Under the pieces are notes generated by a model. It had not been told where the DNA came from. It searched no databases and saw only the letters and a program-made list of their open reading frames with translations. From Anodontia alba (Eukaryota; Mollusca; Bivalvia; Lucinida; Lucinidae), in assembly GCA_964016985.1 (NCBI GenBank), contig OZ024824.1:119928951-119992950 (forward strand): a stretch of DNA of 64,000 nucleotides. Reading direction: 5' to 3'. Every line of letters begins with the position of its first letter. Position 1 is the first letter of the stretch. A program made the position numbers and the translations under genes. Below are positions 63,470 to 64,000 of the stretch, piece by piece.

Positions 63470-63724
63470 TTCAGAAACAAGCCTATTCAAATATACTGAA
63501 ATTTTGACCACCAAAGAAATGAAAATATTCTAATAAAAATGATATTTTTCATATTTCTGCTTAAAACATATATTGTTGGTACGAGGCGGTTCTAACGAGT
63601 ACCCACAATCTATGTTTCTGAGCAGAAATAAGAACAAAAAATAACTATCCCTGTAAACCCCAGCTTTACTAAATAAAAGTGGGGCTTACTGGGGTAAATA
63701 TAATATAGGCATGTTTTCGTGATG
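63470..63724 (+). mobile_element. HP-MITE copy 12, one palindrome arm deleted
   Basis: Left end diverged (TCAGAAACAAGCCTATTC), right end GGCATGTTTTCGTGATG. The left palindrome arm jumps from GTTGGTAC directly to GAGGCGGTTC, losing about 16 bp at the hairpin tip. Confidence 0.85.
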
Positions 63725-64000
63725 CTAAGATAGTATACCTGTTTCATCTCCATTTTTGACGTTCCCTCGCACTGTTTGCATAAGGGTGGTGCAATGGTTT
63801 TCGTGCTATTCACTCATTTTCTGGTACTTTTGGAAGGGCTATTTTCCGTGATTATTGCCTTTCCTTGATATACCGATTGTTCTTAGTTTCACATATTCTT
63901 TTCAATATCGTCGACGATGACGGTGTCCCATCATGATCATCTGCTGGTTTGTTCAGTTGCTATGATAATATTTAATTTAAACAAAAAGAAAAAAACACAC

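Overview
The window looks like an animal genome, most likely a marine bivalve mollusc. It is AT-rich, has spliced genes with small symmetric exons and long introns, and is crowded with decayed retroelements, short inverted-repeat elements and microsatellites. No bacterial-style operon, rRNA gene or CRISPR array is visible. The species cannot be named from the sequence alone.

Two host genes can be assembled from exons. Gene A (+, 5945-19858) has an intact sushi/CCP exon (5945-6121), a truncated sushi remnant (10012-10135), a sushi exon whose 3' splice site reads CG instead of AG (13014-13193), a transmembrane exon (19057-19165) and a terminal exon with stop (19771-19858) followed by AATAAA. 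Gene B (-, 55881-36008) has six sushi exons, a transmembrane exon (36841-36940) and a terminal exon (36008-36071). The two genes converge tail to tail, use the same phase plan (phase 1 around every sushi exon, phase 2 after the transmembrane exon) and end in related short cytoplasmic tails. They are probably diverged duplicates encoding type I membrane proteins with extracellular CCP repeats. Their first exons (signal peptides) were not found. A possible third transmembrane exon lies at 58211-58334 (-).

Nearly everything else is mobile-element material. (1) Twelve copies of a ~280-bp inverted-repeat element, called HP-MITE here, have 20-bp termini CATTACGAAAACACGCCTAT, a central near-perfect palindrome and two weaker side hairpins. 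(2) A Penelope-like reverse transcriptase family occurs as several 5'-truncated copies: one at 7335-9175 is flanked by a 32-bp direct repeat, and one has inserted into another at 25.7-27.4 kb. Its 3' end is also dispersed as ~290-bp SINE-like units. (3) A decayed APE-type LINE fills 3-4020, with further LINE pieces at 17.2-17.6 kb and an RNase H piece at 40.6-41.5 kb. (4) A mariner transposase relic lies at 29.5-32.6 kb. (5) A tRNA-derived SINE at 46296-46612 has a perfect 13-bp target duplication. (6) Several other MITEs, a ~1-kb fold-back element, repeats bounded by AGCTCACCTGAG with ~167-bp internal tandem units, and an LTR-like family with AATAAA in a hairpin loop are also present.

Layout: 0-4 kb LINE relic; 4-20 kb gene A, with introns full of insertions; 20-36 kb intergenic repeat field (fold-back element, retroelement copies, mariner relic); 36-56 kb gene B, with HP-MITE, SINE and satellite-like insertions in its introns; 56-64 kb nested retroelement fragments, a possible third transmembrane exon and a tandem-repeat element.
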